Below the pieces are notes generated by a model. The model saw only the letters and a list, made by a program, of their open reading frames with translations. It was not told the origin of the DNA and did not search any database. Below, piece after piece: positions 8,960 through 16,960 of a stretch of DNA of 64,000 bases (position 1 is the first letter of the stretch; each line of letters opens with the position of its first letter). The stretch comes from Billgrantia lactosivorans. GTDB taxonomy: Bacteria > Pseudomonadota > Gammaproteobacteria > Pseudomonadales > Halomonadaceae. Both the position numbers and the translations under genes were made by a program. The stretch spans positions 231,517 through 295,516 of the forward strand of contig NZ_QHGY01000002.1 of NCBI RefSeq assembly GCF_003254665.1, given 5' to 3'.

Positions 8960-11209
8960 ATGAATGATCCAGAAAGGGAAACACAAAAGAACACTTATAA
9001 TGTTGATGAGTCATTTTCTCTACGACCAAAAGCCCGGATACTCAAGACTTTGGGCGAAGAACTGATTAGCAGCGAGACGGTTGCGCTAATAGAACTTGTC
9101 AAGAATGCATACGACGCTGATGCTGAAAACGTCCTGATCTCTTTTTCCGGTGACCTGAAAGAGGGCGGAGGGGCTATTGAAGTGATAGATGATGGTCATG
9201 GAATGGACATGGACACTATCCGTAATTCCTGGATGATCATCGCCACATCAACCAAGAAGCATAACAAGGAGAGTAAGAGCGGACGCAGGCGAGTGCTTGG
9301 GGAAAAAGGCATTGGCCGGTTTGCTACGGCAAGGATCGCGCAGGAACTGGAACTGTTTACACGGACCAGCGACCAAGTTGATACTGAATCGTATGCAGTT
9401 TTCGACTGGACGCAGTTTGATGATGACGAACGATTTCTCGACGAAATACTTTTTCTGGCGGACAATCAAACGGCTACCGAAATAGTTCCTAATTGGCGGC
9501 TGAAAGAATTTTCGGAAAAGAAATACCAAGTTCCTTGCCATGGAACAGTATTAAGAATGAACAGACTGAAGCACACATGGGAGAAGCATGACCTGGAGAA
9601 TTTGCAGCGCGGGCTGTCTAGACTGCTGTCTCCCTTCTACTCAAGGAGTGACTTTAACATCTTTCTTAATCTTCCGGATGAGCGTAGTGAGTTTAATTCC
9701 AGGATTACACCTCCAAATATAATAAAGTACCCGCATTATGTCGTCAAAGGTGAAGTAAAGGCCGATGGCGAGTATTCGTTTATAGTCCAGATTGAAGAGG
9801 AAAGCCATCCATATGATTTTGTTGGATATTTCTACAAAGTTTTTTCTGACAACGAATGGGTGTTGTATCCGGCCAAGCAAAAGCCGGAGCTCAAGAAAGC
9901 TTCGCCTAATCAAAAAGGGGTGGAGTGTGGCCCCTTCACTTTTGAGTTGCGCATTTGGGATCGCGACGAACTGGAAAATGTGAACCAGAAAGTTGGGGGC
10001 GGTATCAGGAGTATCAGAAAAGACCTAGATGCAATAGCCGGGATTAATATCTACCGGGATGGCTTCAGGGTACTACCGTATGGCGAACCTGACAATGATT
10101 GGCTCAGATTGGACATACGGCGTGTTCAGGCTCCGACAAAACGGCTTTCAAACAACCAGATTACCGGGTATATCACTATTACTGCCGACATGAACCCTGG
10201 TTTACATGATCGTAGCAACAGAGAAGGGCTTGATAATAATGCGGCATATGCCGACCTCCAGAGTATTATGAAGTTTGTGCTAAACGAAACGGAAAATCTG
10301 AGATATGCAGCAAAGCGAAAAAAACCCGAAAATAGAGATTCAGACGAGCAAAAGGGATTGTTTGACCCACCCGACTTCAACAAAATTGCTGATGCTTTAA
10401 ATCGTGGGGATGCAGGAAAAAAAGAAACTTTGGATCTAATTAATAAAGCCCAGGTTGATTGGAAGAATCAGATCAAGAAATTGCAAGGAGTTTTGTCTCA
10501 ATACCATGCGCTGGCTACTTTGGGTGGCATAGTCGACAAAATTCTTCACGAAGGACGTCAGCCACTGGCAAAAATTCAGACAGAAGCAGGTTTGGGCAGG
10601 GAGATGGCGGAAGACCTTCTGGAAGACTACCCTGATTTCCCCCGATTTAAGGACTTCGAGAAAAGCTATGGAAAAATCGTGGGGCAGTCTTCGATTCTGA
10701 GAGATGTTTTCAGACGGGCAGAACCTTTTGGAGGTCGAAAACGTGGAAGGCCAAAGAAATATTATATTGAAGAACTGATTAGAGATATTTTCCAGTTGTA
10801 TGATAAAGAGATAAAAGACGCTTCAGTTAATGTTGATCTTCCGGAGTCAGAAACTCTCGTTAGTATTGATACAACAGAGCTTTCCGAAATATTTACCAAC
10901 CTTATTACCAATAGTTTATACTGGCTAAAATCGGTATCGGAAGCGGAGCGTAACATTCGGGTGATGGTGGATAGGAAATCTTCTGGTTCGCTTGAAATTA
11001 TTTTTTCTGATACAGGACCTGGAGTTGATCCTAAGTACAAAGATCAAATATTTGAACCTTATTTTTCCAGAAAAACAGAAGGACATGGTCTAGGGCTCTG
11101 TTTGGTTGGGGAGATTGTTCATGATTACTATAATGGCAGTGTAGAGCTTCTGGATACAGGAAAATCCGGCGGGGCAGTTTTTAGAATCATATTGAAGAAA
11201 AGGGTTTAG
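8960..11209 (+). CDS. Double-GHKL protein: Hsp90/MutL-like ATPase fused to a histidine-kinase-like module
   Basis: A 749-residue cytosolic protein with two ATP-binding GHKL modules. The N-terminal one (about 20-220) is of HATPase_c_3/Hsp90-MutL type: N-box ELVKNAYDADA (E45, N49), IDDGHGM (D77-M82) and the lid motif GEKGIGRFA (114-122). The C-terminal one resembles a sensor kinase: a possible phospho-acceptor H530 in KILHEGRQPLAKI, N-box TNLITNSLYWL (N651), DTGPG (D684) and GHGLGLCLVGEIV (from 708). No membrane segment is present. It starts a tight operon with a receiver-domain protein and Vsr (3-bp gaps). Likely role: nucleotide-driven sensor or switch in a defence system; the trigger is unknown. 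Confidence 0.8.
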   Translation: MNDPERETQKNTYNVDESFSLRPKARILKTLGEELISSETVALIELVKNAYDADAENVLISFSGDLKEGGGAIEVIDDGHGMDMDTIRNSWMIIATSTKKHNKESKSGRRRVLGEKGIGRFATARIAQELELFTRTSDQVDTESYAVFDWTQFDDDERFLDEILFLADNQTATEIVPNWRLKEFSEKKYQVPCHGTVLRMNRLKHTWEKHDLENLQRGLSRLLSPFYSRSDFNIFLNLPDERSEFNSRITPPNIIKYPHYVVKGEVKADGEYSFIVQIEEESHPYDFVGYFYKVFSDNEWVLYPAKQKPELKKASPNQKGVECGPFTFELRIWDRDELENVNQKVGGGIRSIRKDLDAIAGINIYRDGFRVLPYGEPDNDWLRLDIRRVQAPTKRLSNNQITGYITITADMNPGLHDRSNREGLDNNAAYADLQSIMKFVLNETENLRYAAKRKKPENRDSDEQKGLFDPPDFNKIADALNRGDAGKKETLDLINKAQVDWKNQIKKLQGVLSQYHALATLGGIVDKILHEGRQPLAKIQTEAGLGREMAEDLLEDYPDFPRFKDFEKSYGKIVGQSSILRDVFRRAEPFGGRKRGRPKKYYIEELIRDIFQLYDKEIKDASVNVDLPESETLVSIDTTELSEIFTNLITNSLYWLKSVSEAERNIRVMVDRKSSGSLEIIFSDTGPGVDPKYKDQIFEPYFSRKTEGHGLGLCLVGEIVHDYYNGSVELLDTGKSGGAVFRIILKKRV

Positions 11210-11212
11210 ATA

Positions 11213-12364
11213 ATGGTGCGTTCTGAATGGAAAGTGCTTTCAGTTGATGACGATCCTGAGATGCACGAGGGGCTTAAAGGAATACTGTCGAGCCGAATGG
11301 GAGAAAATACCTTTGAGTTTACCGCTGCAACGACCTTCGATGAAGGCATGGCACTAATTGGGAGCAATAGGTTTGATCTGATTTTTCTTGATGTGCATGA
11401 GGACAGTAATGATCCTGATCCGTCCGACCATCTTGATCACTCTGACCAACGTGGTGAGCAACTACTGGCTACTCTGAAATCATCCCGTTTTGTCCCTGTA
11501 ATTTTCTACACCGGATTCCCAGCAAAAGTCAGCCACCTGAAGAGCCATATTGTAAAAGTGGTTGATAAGGGTGCCCCTCCAGAAGAGGTAAGGTCTGAAG
11601 TTAATGCAATACTGAAAACTGGTTTGCCGCACTTAGCACAATATATTGAAGAGCAAAGCAGGGCTTATATTTGGGATAATCTCGAAGAGCTTCTTAAACA
11701 GGTGGCGGATGATACTGTAACATCAGATATTGCGCTCCTGACAGCCCGAAATCTTGCTAAGAATCTTTCCCAGAGAAGCGTTAAGGAGCTGCTTGGAAAC
11801 GACACCAGCATGATTGATCCACTTGAAATGTATTTGTTCCCAGCTGATCCAGATAACTGTAGCCCAGCAGATATATACCGCAGAAAAGAAGATGACGCGT
11901 TATGGATGGTCCTCACGCCGGCCTGCGATTTTGAGCAAGATAAAGCAGAAAATGTTCTGCTAGCGAGGGTTGTTCCATTAACTGAACATGAGTTATACAA
12001 AACCTGGAAGGAAAAGGCCAGGGAATTTAATGCTCTTGAACAGAGCCAGCAGACGAAGAGGAATAAGCAAGAATTATCTAATGCGAGTGGGGCAGTTAAA
12101 AATCTTGTGAAGAACAATAAAGGTAATCGTTTCAGGTTCCTGCCAGGAACTTTTTTTCTCCCGAACTGTATTGTAGATTTTCAGCAGCTGCTGAACCTTC
12201 CTAAGGTTAATTCAGATCATTATGAGGTTGTTTGCTCACTGGACAATCCATATCGGGAAGAGGTTCTTCAGTTATTCTCCAACTATTACGGGAGGATCGG
12301 TACCCCGGATTATGAATTTGATTCCATTTGGGAAAAGATTGACCAGGAATTTTCTCCGGAATAA
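11213..12364 (+). CDS. Receiver-domain protein with an unrecognised C-terminal domain
   Basis: A 383-residue protein, 3 bp after the double-GHKL gene. Its N-terminus is a response-receiver domain: acidic cluster D12-D13-D14, probable phospho-acceptor D60 in LIFLDVHED, T100 in FYTGFP and K119 in VVDKG. The loop after D60 is enlarged and Asp/His-rich. The C-terminal half contains WMVLTPACDFEQDKAENVLLARVVPL, a TPxCD-type motif, and a Lys-rich stretch, but no recognisable DNA-binding or enzymatic output domain. It is the natural phosphotransfer or docking partner of the upstream kinase-like protein. How it couples to Vsr, methyltransferase or nuclease is not evident. Confidence 0.75.
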   Translation: MVRSEWKVLSVDDDPEMHEGLKGILSSRMGENTFEFTAATTFDEGMALIGSNRFDLIFLDVHEDSNDPDPSDHLDHSDQRGEQLLATLKSSRFVPVIFYTGFPAKVSHLKSHIVKVVDKGAPPEEVRSEVNAILKTGLPHLAQYIEEQSRAYIWDNLEELLKQVADDTVTSDIALLTARNLAKNLSQRSVKELLGNDTSMIDPLEMYLFPADPDNCSPADIYRRKEDDALWMVLTPACDFEQDKAENVLLARVVPLTEHELYKTWKEKAREFNALEQSQQTKRNKQELSNASGAVKNLVKNNKGNRFRFLPGTFFLPNCIVDFQQLLNLPKVNSDHYEVVCSLDNPYREEVLQLFSNYYGRIGTPDYEFDSIWEKIDQEFSPE

Positions 12365-12367
12365 ATT

Positions 12368-12790
12368 ATGGTCGGAGATGTATTGACCCCCGAGCAACGT
12401 TCTTACTGCATGTCGCAGATTAAAGGTAAGAATACCAAGCCGGAAGTAGCTCTTCGGAAGGCCCTGTGGGGGCTTGGCTATAGATATCGGATAAGGAACC
12501 GATTGCCGGGCAAGCCAGACTTGGTTTTCATTTCACTGAGGACTGTAGTTTTTATCGACGGTTGCTTCTGGCACAAATGCCCTGATCATTTTGTACAGCC
12601 GAAAACCCGGGCTCAATTTTGGCTTGATAAAATCAATGGTAACGTCGCACGGGACCAGCGAAACAATGAGGTTCTAAGATCTGAAGGGTGGAAGGTTGTG
12701 CGAATTTGGGAGCATGAAATAAAAGAGTCTCTGGAAAGTGCTGTCGGTTGCGTTGTTGCGGTCCTGAAAAAGCAAGGAGGCGATTTTTAG
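12368..12790 (+). CDS. vsr: Very short patch repair endonuclease Vsr
   Basis: A 140-residue Vsr family protein. It has the N-terminal signature PEQRSYCMSQIKGKNTKPE, then LPGKPDLVF with D51, and FIDGCFWHKCP with H69 among the conserved Cys/His residues. These positions agree with the numbering of the well-studied enterobacterial enzyme. Vsr nicks next to the T of T:G mismatches that arise when 5-methylcytosine deaminates, so it normally accompanies a C5-methyltransferase, here encoded by the convergent downstream pair. It is the third gene of the tight operon and ends 1 bp from the stop of the restriction-enzyme gene. Confidence 0.92.
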   Translation: MVGDVLTPEQRSYCMSQIKGKNTKPEVALRKALWGLGYRYRIRNRLPGKPDLVFISLRTVVFIDGCFWHKCPDHFVQPKTRAQFWLDKINGNVARDQRNNEVLRSEGWKVVRIWEHEIKESLESAVGCVVAVLKKQGGDF

Positions 12791-12791
12791 T

Positions 12792-13946
12792 TTAAAGACT
12801 ATTAAGCCACTTGTCGATAAGCTCAAATGGCCCGACTTGCTTCTTTAGAGTGCTAGCAATATCGCCGCCGGAAATAACAACAACCGGGTGTTTGTCTTCC
12901 TTTAGCTCAGTATAAGCCTGAGGGGCAAGGTGTGAAGTGGTGACAAGAATCCCGAACTGTCTGTGTCGCAATCGTGACAAAAGTCTGGAAAGTTCTTTAA
13001 CTCCAACTCCCTTTCCCCAGGGAGTGTAACATTTAGCTTCCAGCGCAAATTCGACTTCGATAGCGCTTCGGCCAGTTCCTATTCGGTATGCGCCGACAGC
13101 ATCCCGGCCACCGTCACGCCATGGTCGGGTGATCTCACACGTACCAATGTCAGGCATGAACAGTCGGGCGATTTCTACTGCTGCCGCTTCGAATCCAAAT
13201 GGATTCTCTCTGTATTTGTTGTGGACTAGAGATAGAATTTTTCGATCCTCTTCGGCTTGGGGAAGTTGCTGTTCTTTGCTGCGTATATCGATGCTGTGAG
13301 GTGCATACAGCGGTGAATATTTTCGTCCTGACAACCACTCAAGCCAGGGCTTGGGTGCATGATGGGAAGACGCCGCATTTCCGGCCTTGACATCATTCAG
13401 CCACTCTCTAGTTACTACAGGCACGTTGAGTATGGTGAAGACAGACTTGTAATTTTGGAACCTAACATTATCAGGCCCTTTTGCCCGCCAAATAGCAACC
13501 AAATCGTCGTCCGGCCCTAAGTTTTGGGCACCTGGCACAGCTAGCCCAAGAAAGCGTACATCGCGATATTGCCCTGTTCCCCCAAAGAGCAAAATAACAG
13601 GGAAATGACCGAAAGAGGTAGAAGAGTGACGGGCATCGAATAAATTTCGGAGCATCTGATTCCCTTGTCTGGGTGTATCATGAATCCCCCGGACGGTCTT
13701 ATTGTCTCCATAGTAAGTGAAGAGACCGCTTTCAGTATCCAGATGGTCCGGCCAATCAGGATCGTTGAAATTAGCTTTCAGGGCCAGTAATTTTAACGTA
13801 TTTATGCCTGGGCGTTTTCCCAGGTGACGAAACCCAGCTCCATTATCCACTCCAATCAGCTGCGGTAGAGGATCGTCTGATGCATTTCCCTTCCGTGAGC
13901 CACCGTATATATGGTCCACGATAAGATCCATGTCAGATAGTTTCAT
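12792..13946 (-). CDS. Restriction endonuclease with Mrr-like PD-(D/E)XK catalytic domain
   Basis: A 384-residue protein. The C-terminal domain (about 245-384) is Mrr-like: RPWRDGGRDAVGAYRIG supplies D278 and D282, and VEFALEAKCYTPW supplies E303-A-K305, followed by LRHRQFGILVTTS. The N-terminal half (YGGSRKGNASDDPLPQLIGVDNGAGFRHLG, then VRFLGLAVPGA) resembles the DNA-recognition domain of AspBHI/MspJI-type enzymes as far as I can judge. The start directly abuts the methyltransferase stop with no gap, so the two form a restriction-modification pair. If the AspBHI resemblance is right, the enzyme's modification preference needs explaining, because the partner methylates cytosine. Confidence 0.82.
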   Translation of the reverse strand: MKLSDMDLIVDHIYGGSRKGNASDDPLPQLIGVDNGAGFRHLGKRPGINTLKLLALKANFNDPDWPDHLDTESGLFTYYGDNKTVRGIHDTPRQGNQMLRNLFDARHSSTSFGHFPVILLFGGTGQYRDVRFLGLAVPGAQNLGPDDDLVAIWRAKGPDNVRFQNYKSVFTILNVPVVTREWLNDVKAGNAASSHHAPKPWLEWLSGRKYSPLYAPHSIDIRSKEQQLPQAEEDRKILSLVHNKYRENPFGFEAAAVEIARLFMPDIGTCEITRPWRDGGRDAVGAYRIGTGRSAIEVEFALEAKCYTPWGKGVGVKELSRLLSRLRHRQFGILVTTSHLAPQAYTELKEDKHPVVVISGGDIASTLKKQVGPFELIDKWLNSL

Positions 13947-14999
13947 TTAGGAAGCCGCCCTCACTTCTTTGCTCTCTACCCTGATTATCATTTTGAATAT
14001 TGCCTCCATGACAGAGGAACAAACCCCATTGCCACATAGCTTTATTTTGTCTCGTCGGTTTCCGTAAGGCAGTCGGTGCTGTGTCCCAGCTCCCATTGCC
14101 TTTAGCAATTCTGGTGGTTGCAGCATGCGTAGATATGGTACATCATTCGTCCACGTCACCAGTCCGAAGCGATCAAGAGTGGTTACTGTGCGTAAAGGAG
14201 TGTCTATTGATTGCCAGCCGCCACCATAGTCCGAACCGTAGTACACAATAATAAAATCTTTTCCGCGGCCGAGGGCGTAAATTGCTCTTTCTGCGCGCTC
14301 AATAGTCGCCTTAGCTCTGCTTTCAGAGTAAAGAGGACGGCTATTGTACTTTCCAGACCAATCAATAACTGAGCGAGCGGTCATAGTATTTTTTTTATGC
14401 GATGAGATCAAATCTTCCCGGGTGATTTTCGATCCCTGCCGGTCGCAAACCAGGAACATTCGCTTTCTGGATTGAGCTACTCCAAAGTCTGCCGCATTTA
14501 GGAAAAGGTCATTTACTTTATAGCCATATGACTCTATGGTCTCCACGAGCTCATTGTGACGTCCCCATTTTTTCATGCGATTGACGTTTTCGACAATTAG
14601 CCAGCGAGGTTCCATTGCTTCAATCCATGGAATGATTCCAATGGCCGTTTCCTTACTCTGTTCGCAACCTGGCTTGGCTCCACGTGCAATGGAATGCGAT
14701 GTGCACTCAGGAGAAGTCAATAGCACATCCGGCCGGTGTTTTTTGGCTAGTGCTCGCGGGTCGAGCTCCTCTATAGGAGCGCATAGCACTTCAGCACAGG
14801 GAAAGTTGCTCTTGTACGTGGCAGCAGCAATATCCCAGGCATCCACTGCCAAAATGGGCTTGGCCCCAGCTGTAACAGCGCCTCGGCCGCCTAGCCCTCC
14901 CCCACAGAAAAGGTCCGCAAAAGTGATCATCCTGTTGCTGTGCTCCCCGACGACATAACTGTTGACTGTATCAGGTTTTTCAGCTTTGGTCTCATTCAT
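13947..14999 (-). CDS. DNA (cytosine-5-)-methyltransferase
   Basis: A C5-methyltransferase of about 350 residues. I chose the ATG at 14999, preceded by AAGG, over a TTG start 11 codons upstream. Motif I is FADLFCGGGLGGRGAV (SAM binding); motif IV is TSPECTSHS with catalytic Cys99, a PEC variant of the usual PC; motif VI is VENV; motif VIII QSRKRMFLV; motif IX RTVTTLDRFG; and motif X GNGVCSSVMEAI. The variable target-recognition region is short, so the recognised site cannot be read. It is upstream of, and flush with, the endonuclease gene on the same strand, and protects host DNA from it. GC is lower than in flanking genes. Confidence 0.92.
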   Translation of the reverse strand: MNETKAEKPDTVNSYVVGEHSNRMITFADLFCGGGLGGRGAVTAGAKPILAVDAWDIAAATYKSNFPCAEVLCAPIEELDPRALAKKHRPDVLLTSPECTSHSIARGAKPGCEQSKETAIGIIPWIEAMEPRWLIVENVNRMKKWGRHNELVETIESYGYKVNDLFLNAADFGVAQSRKRMFLVCDRQGSKITREDLISSHKKNTMTARSVIDWSGKYNSRPLYSESRAKATIERAERAIYALGRGKDFIIVYYGSDYGGGWQSIDTPLRTVTTLDRFGLVTWTNDVPYLRMLQPPELLKAMGAGTQHRLPYGNRRDKIKLCGNGVCSSVMEAIFKMIIRVESKEVRAAS

Positions 15000-15037
15000 C
15001 CCATGCCTTAAGGTCTTACTCGTCACTGTCAAGCAAT

Positions 15038-15208
15038 GGCGAGCTTAAGCGAGCGCCAATCTTCCCGCAGATCTTGACATACAATGCCATTAATGAATTG
15101 CTGCAAAAAAGCGGAAATGAAGGCGAGTATACGGTGAGCTTGTTGGATGAAAATGTCATTTCTCCTCGTGGTCGTCGATATGGTAAGCAGCCGCTGCGAT
15201 GGGATTAG
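15038..15208 (+). pseudogene. Possible 3' remnant of an unidentified island gene
   Basis: On the plus strand, antisense to the upstream side of the methyltransferase, an open frame ends at the TAG of 15206-15208. It reads GELKRAPIFPQILTYN, then AINELLQKSGNEGEYTVSLLD, then ENVISPRGRRYGKQPLRWD. The composition and ordered ending look like a real protein C-terminus, but there is no start codon or upstream body. I read it as the tail of a gene whose 5' part was lost when the island was assembled or trimmed. I do not recognise the family; it could still be a chance frame. Confidence 0.35.
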
Positions 15209-15254
15209 GGAGTAGGTATCCCTGCATCGAGACAACCGTTACGTGAATCTCCAC

Positions 15255-15282
15255 AAAAAGCGGGCGCCCTAGGGCGCCCGCG
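15255..15282 (-). terminator. Terminator of the DadA-like gene
   Basis: A perfect inverted repeat at 15260-15281 with arms GCGGGCGCCC / GGGCGCCCGC is followed on the minus strand by TTTTT (15255-15259). It terminates the flavoprotein gene read leftwards and marks the end of normal chromosomal sequence next to the island. Confidence 0.85.
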
Positions 15283-15308
15283 TTCGTAGTGGAATAGTGA
15301 CCTCAGCT

Positions 15309-16550
15309 TCAGAAGCGATCAACCCGGAACGGTGCCATATCCACCGCGGGCGCTTCGCCATCCATCATCTGGGCGAGCAGTTCGCCGGTGGCCGGGCCGA
15401 GGGTAAAGCCCTGATGGCCGTGGCCGAAGGCGAGCCATAGCCCCGCCTTGCCGGGGGCGGGCCCGATCACTGGCTTCATGTCGGGCAGGCAGGGGCGGGC
15501 GCCTTTCCAGGGCTGGCTGTCGCGGCGCTTGCCCAGCGGGAACAGCTTGCGTGCCACCTTTTCGGCGGCGGCCAGCTGCTTGTACTGGGGCGGCGATTCC
15601 AGGTCGGCCAGCTCGGCACCGGTGGTCAGGCGAATGCCGGCGCGCATGGGTTCGAGCAGGAAGCCCTTCTCGGCGTCCATCACCCAGTGGTTGAGCTTGG
15701 CTTCGCCTTCGGCGGAGTAGTGCATGTGGTAGCCGCGCTTCACGAACAGCGGCACTTTCATGCCCAGCCTTCTCAGCAGTTCTCCGGCCCAGGGGCCCAG
15801 GGCCACCACCACTTCCTCTGCCTCCAGGGGGCCTTCGCTGGTATCGACTCGCCAGCCGCCCTCGACCTGGCGCACGTCCTCGACGCTGGCCTTCATCACC
15901 TGGCCGCCCTGTTCGGTAAAGTTGCGGGCATAGGCCTGCACCAGGCCGCCCGGGTCCGAGACCATCCAGGGCTGCGTCCAGTGGATCGCCCCGATCAGCC
16001 CCTTGCCCAGATGCGGCTCCTTGGCGTAGAGCGCCTCGGCGTCCAGCACCTCGTACTCCACCCCGAAGCGCTCGTGGTTTTCCTGGGCTTCTTTCTGGCG
16101 CTCCTCCAACTCCTTTTGGGTGCGGTACAGCTCCAGCCAGCCGCCCTTGCGCACCAGCGCCTCGGCGCCGGCGGCCTCGATCATCGGGGCGTGGGCATCC
16201 TGGCAGCGCATGATCAGCGATGCCCACTCGTTCACGATGCGCTCGTAGCGCTTGCCGCTCGAGTTCAGCCAGTAGTCCAGCAGCGGGCCCGCCGCGCTCA
16301 GCATGCCGGTGGGGCGGTAGCGGATGTCCACCTGGCGGTTGGGCACCACCCGCAGCAGGGTGGCGATATCGCGGGGGAAGGCGTAGGGGCGCACCGCCTC
16401 GCGCTGGATGATGCCGGCATTGCCGAAGGAGGTCTCGAGCCCCGGCTCGCGGCGGTCCACCAGCGTGACGTCATGGCCGCGACGCACCAGATGCCAGGCC
16501 ACGGAAACGCCGACCATGCCGGCACCAAGAACGATGATTTTGCGGGCCAT
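15309..16550 (-). CDS. FAD-dependent D-amino acid dehydrogenase (DadA-like)
   Basis: A 413-residue flavoprotein. It starts MARKIIVLGAGMVGVSVAWHLVRRGHDVTLVDRR, the GxGxxG Rossmann motif of the DAO/DadA family; an in-frame extension upstream is ignored because GGGAGACC sits just before this ATG. Family markers include SFGNAGII, the substrate region GYHMHYS and the C-terminal GHGHQGFTLGPATGELLAQM that closes the FAD site. It probably oxidises D-amino acids to 2-oxo acids, passing electrons to the respiratory chain. It stands alone, with no alanine racemase alongside, so the substrate is inferred only from family. Confidence 0.85.
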   Translation of the reverse strand: MARKIIVLGAGMVGVSVAWHLVRRGHDVTLVDRREPGLETSFGNAGIIQREAVRPYAFPRDIATLLRVVPNRQVDIRYRPTGMLSAAGPLLDYWLNSSGKRYERIVNEWASLIMRCQDAHAPMIEAAGAEALVRKGGWLELYRTQKELEERQKEAQENHERFGVEYEVLDAEALYAKEPHLGKGLIGAIHWTQPWMVSDPGGLVQAYARNFTEQGGQVMKASVEDVRQVEGGWRVDTSEGPLEAEEVVVALGPWAGELLRRLGMKVPLFVKRGYHMHYSAEGEAKLNHWVMDAEKGFLLEPMRAGIRLTTGAELADLESPPQYKQLAAAEKVARKLFPLGKRRDSQPWKGARPCLPDMKPVIGPAPGKAGLWLAFGHGHQGFTLGPATGELLAQMMDGEAPAVDMAPFRVDRF

Positions 16551-16960
16551 GAAGGTCTCCCTGCCGATGGAAAATGGAAGGCTCCGCCGCGGGGCAGAGC
16601 CTGTCATGGGCGGAGTTTAACAGCACTTCCCAGAAAATCTGCTACCTGCTGAAAATTAAGATTATCGATCTATATTTTGATTATAAGGCGGAATCTTTGC
16701 CCGTAAATAGCGTGGTGAATGGGATTATTTTCGAATTCGGCTTCTGGGCCTGCGCTGGACACCCGCCAGGCAGCGAGCCGCTGGCTACCGAGTCCCTTCC
16801 GCTCCCGCGAGACTGACCGGAACGGGGCCGCCAGGCATGGATGGACAGCGCTGCGCGGACTAGGCTGTGTCTGAAAAGGCAGCGAGCGTAGGCAGTTTAC
16901 GGACAGAAGCCTAGCCTCAATGTAGTCAATTCTGCTGAGACGCGACGAGGAGAGACGCCG
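16551..16960. other. 410-bp intergenic region upstream of the DadA-like and HAD genes
   Basis: A divergent spacer. The part around 16640-16735 is distinctly AT-rich and could hold the promoter of the DadA-like gene. The rest (16740-16960) is GC-rich with no coding potential that I trust. No repeat, tRNA or clear insertion-sequence end was identified. Confidence 0.5.

Noticed and set aside
15029..15235. 68-codon minus-strand ORF upstream of the methyltransferase
   Set aside because: No motif or ribosome-binding site; the plus-strand frame through the same DNA looks more protein-like.
6762..15260. Direct att repeats bordering the island
   Set aside because: Looked for a copy of the guaA 3' end near 15180-15250; only short, scattered similarity was seen, too weak to call.
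16840..16930. Possible insertion-sequence end in the spacer before the HAD gene
   Set aside because: A GGCTGTGTCTGAAAAG stretch looked IS-end-like, but no partner inverted repeat or transposase remnant was found.
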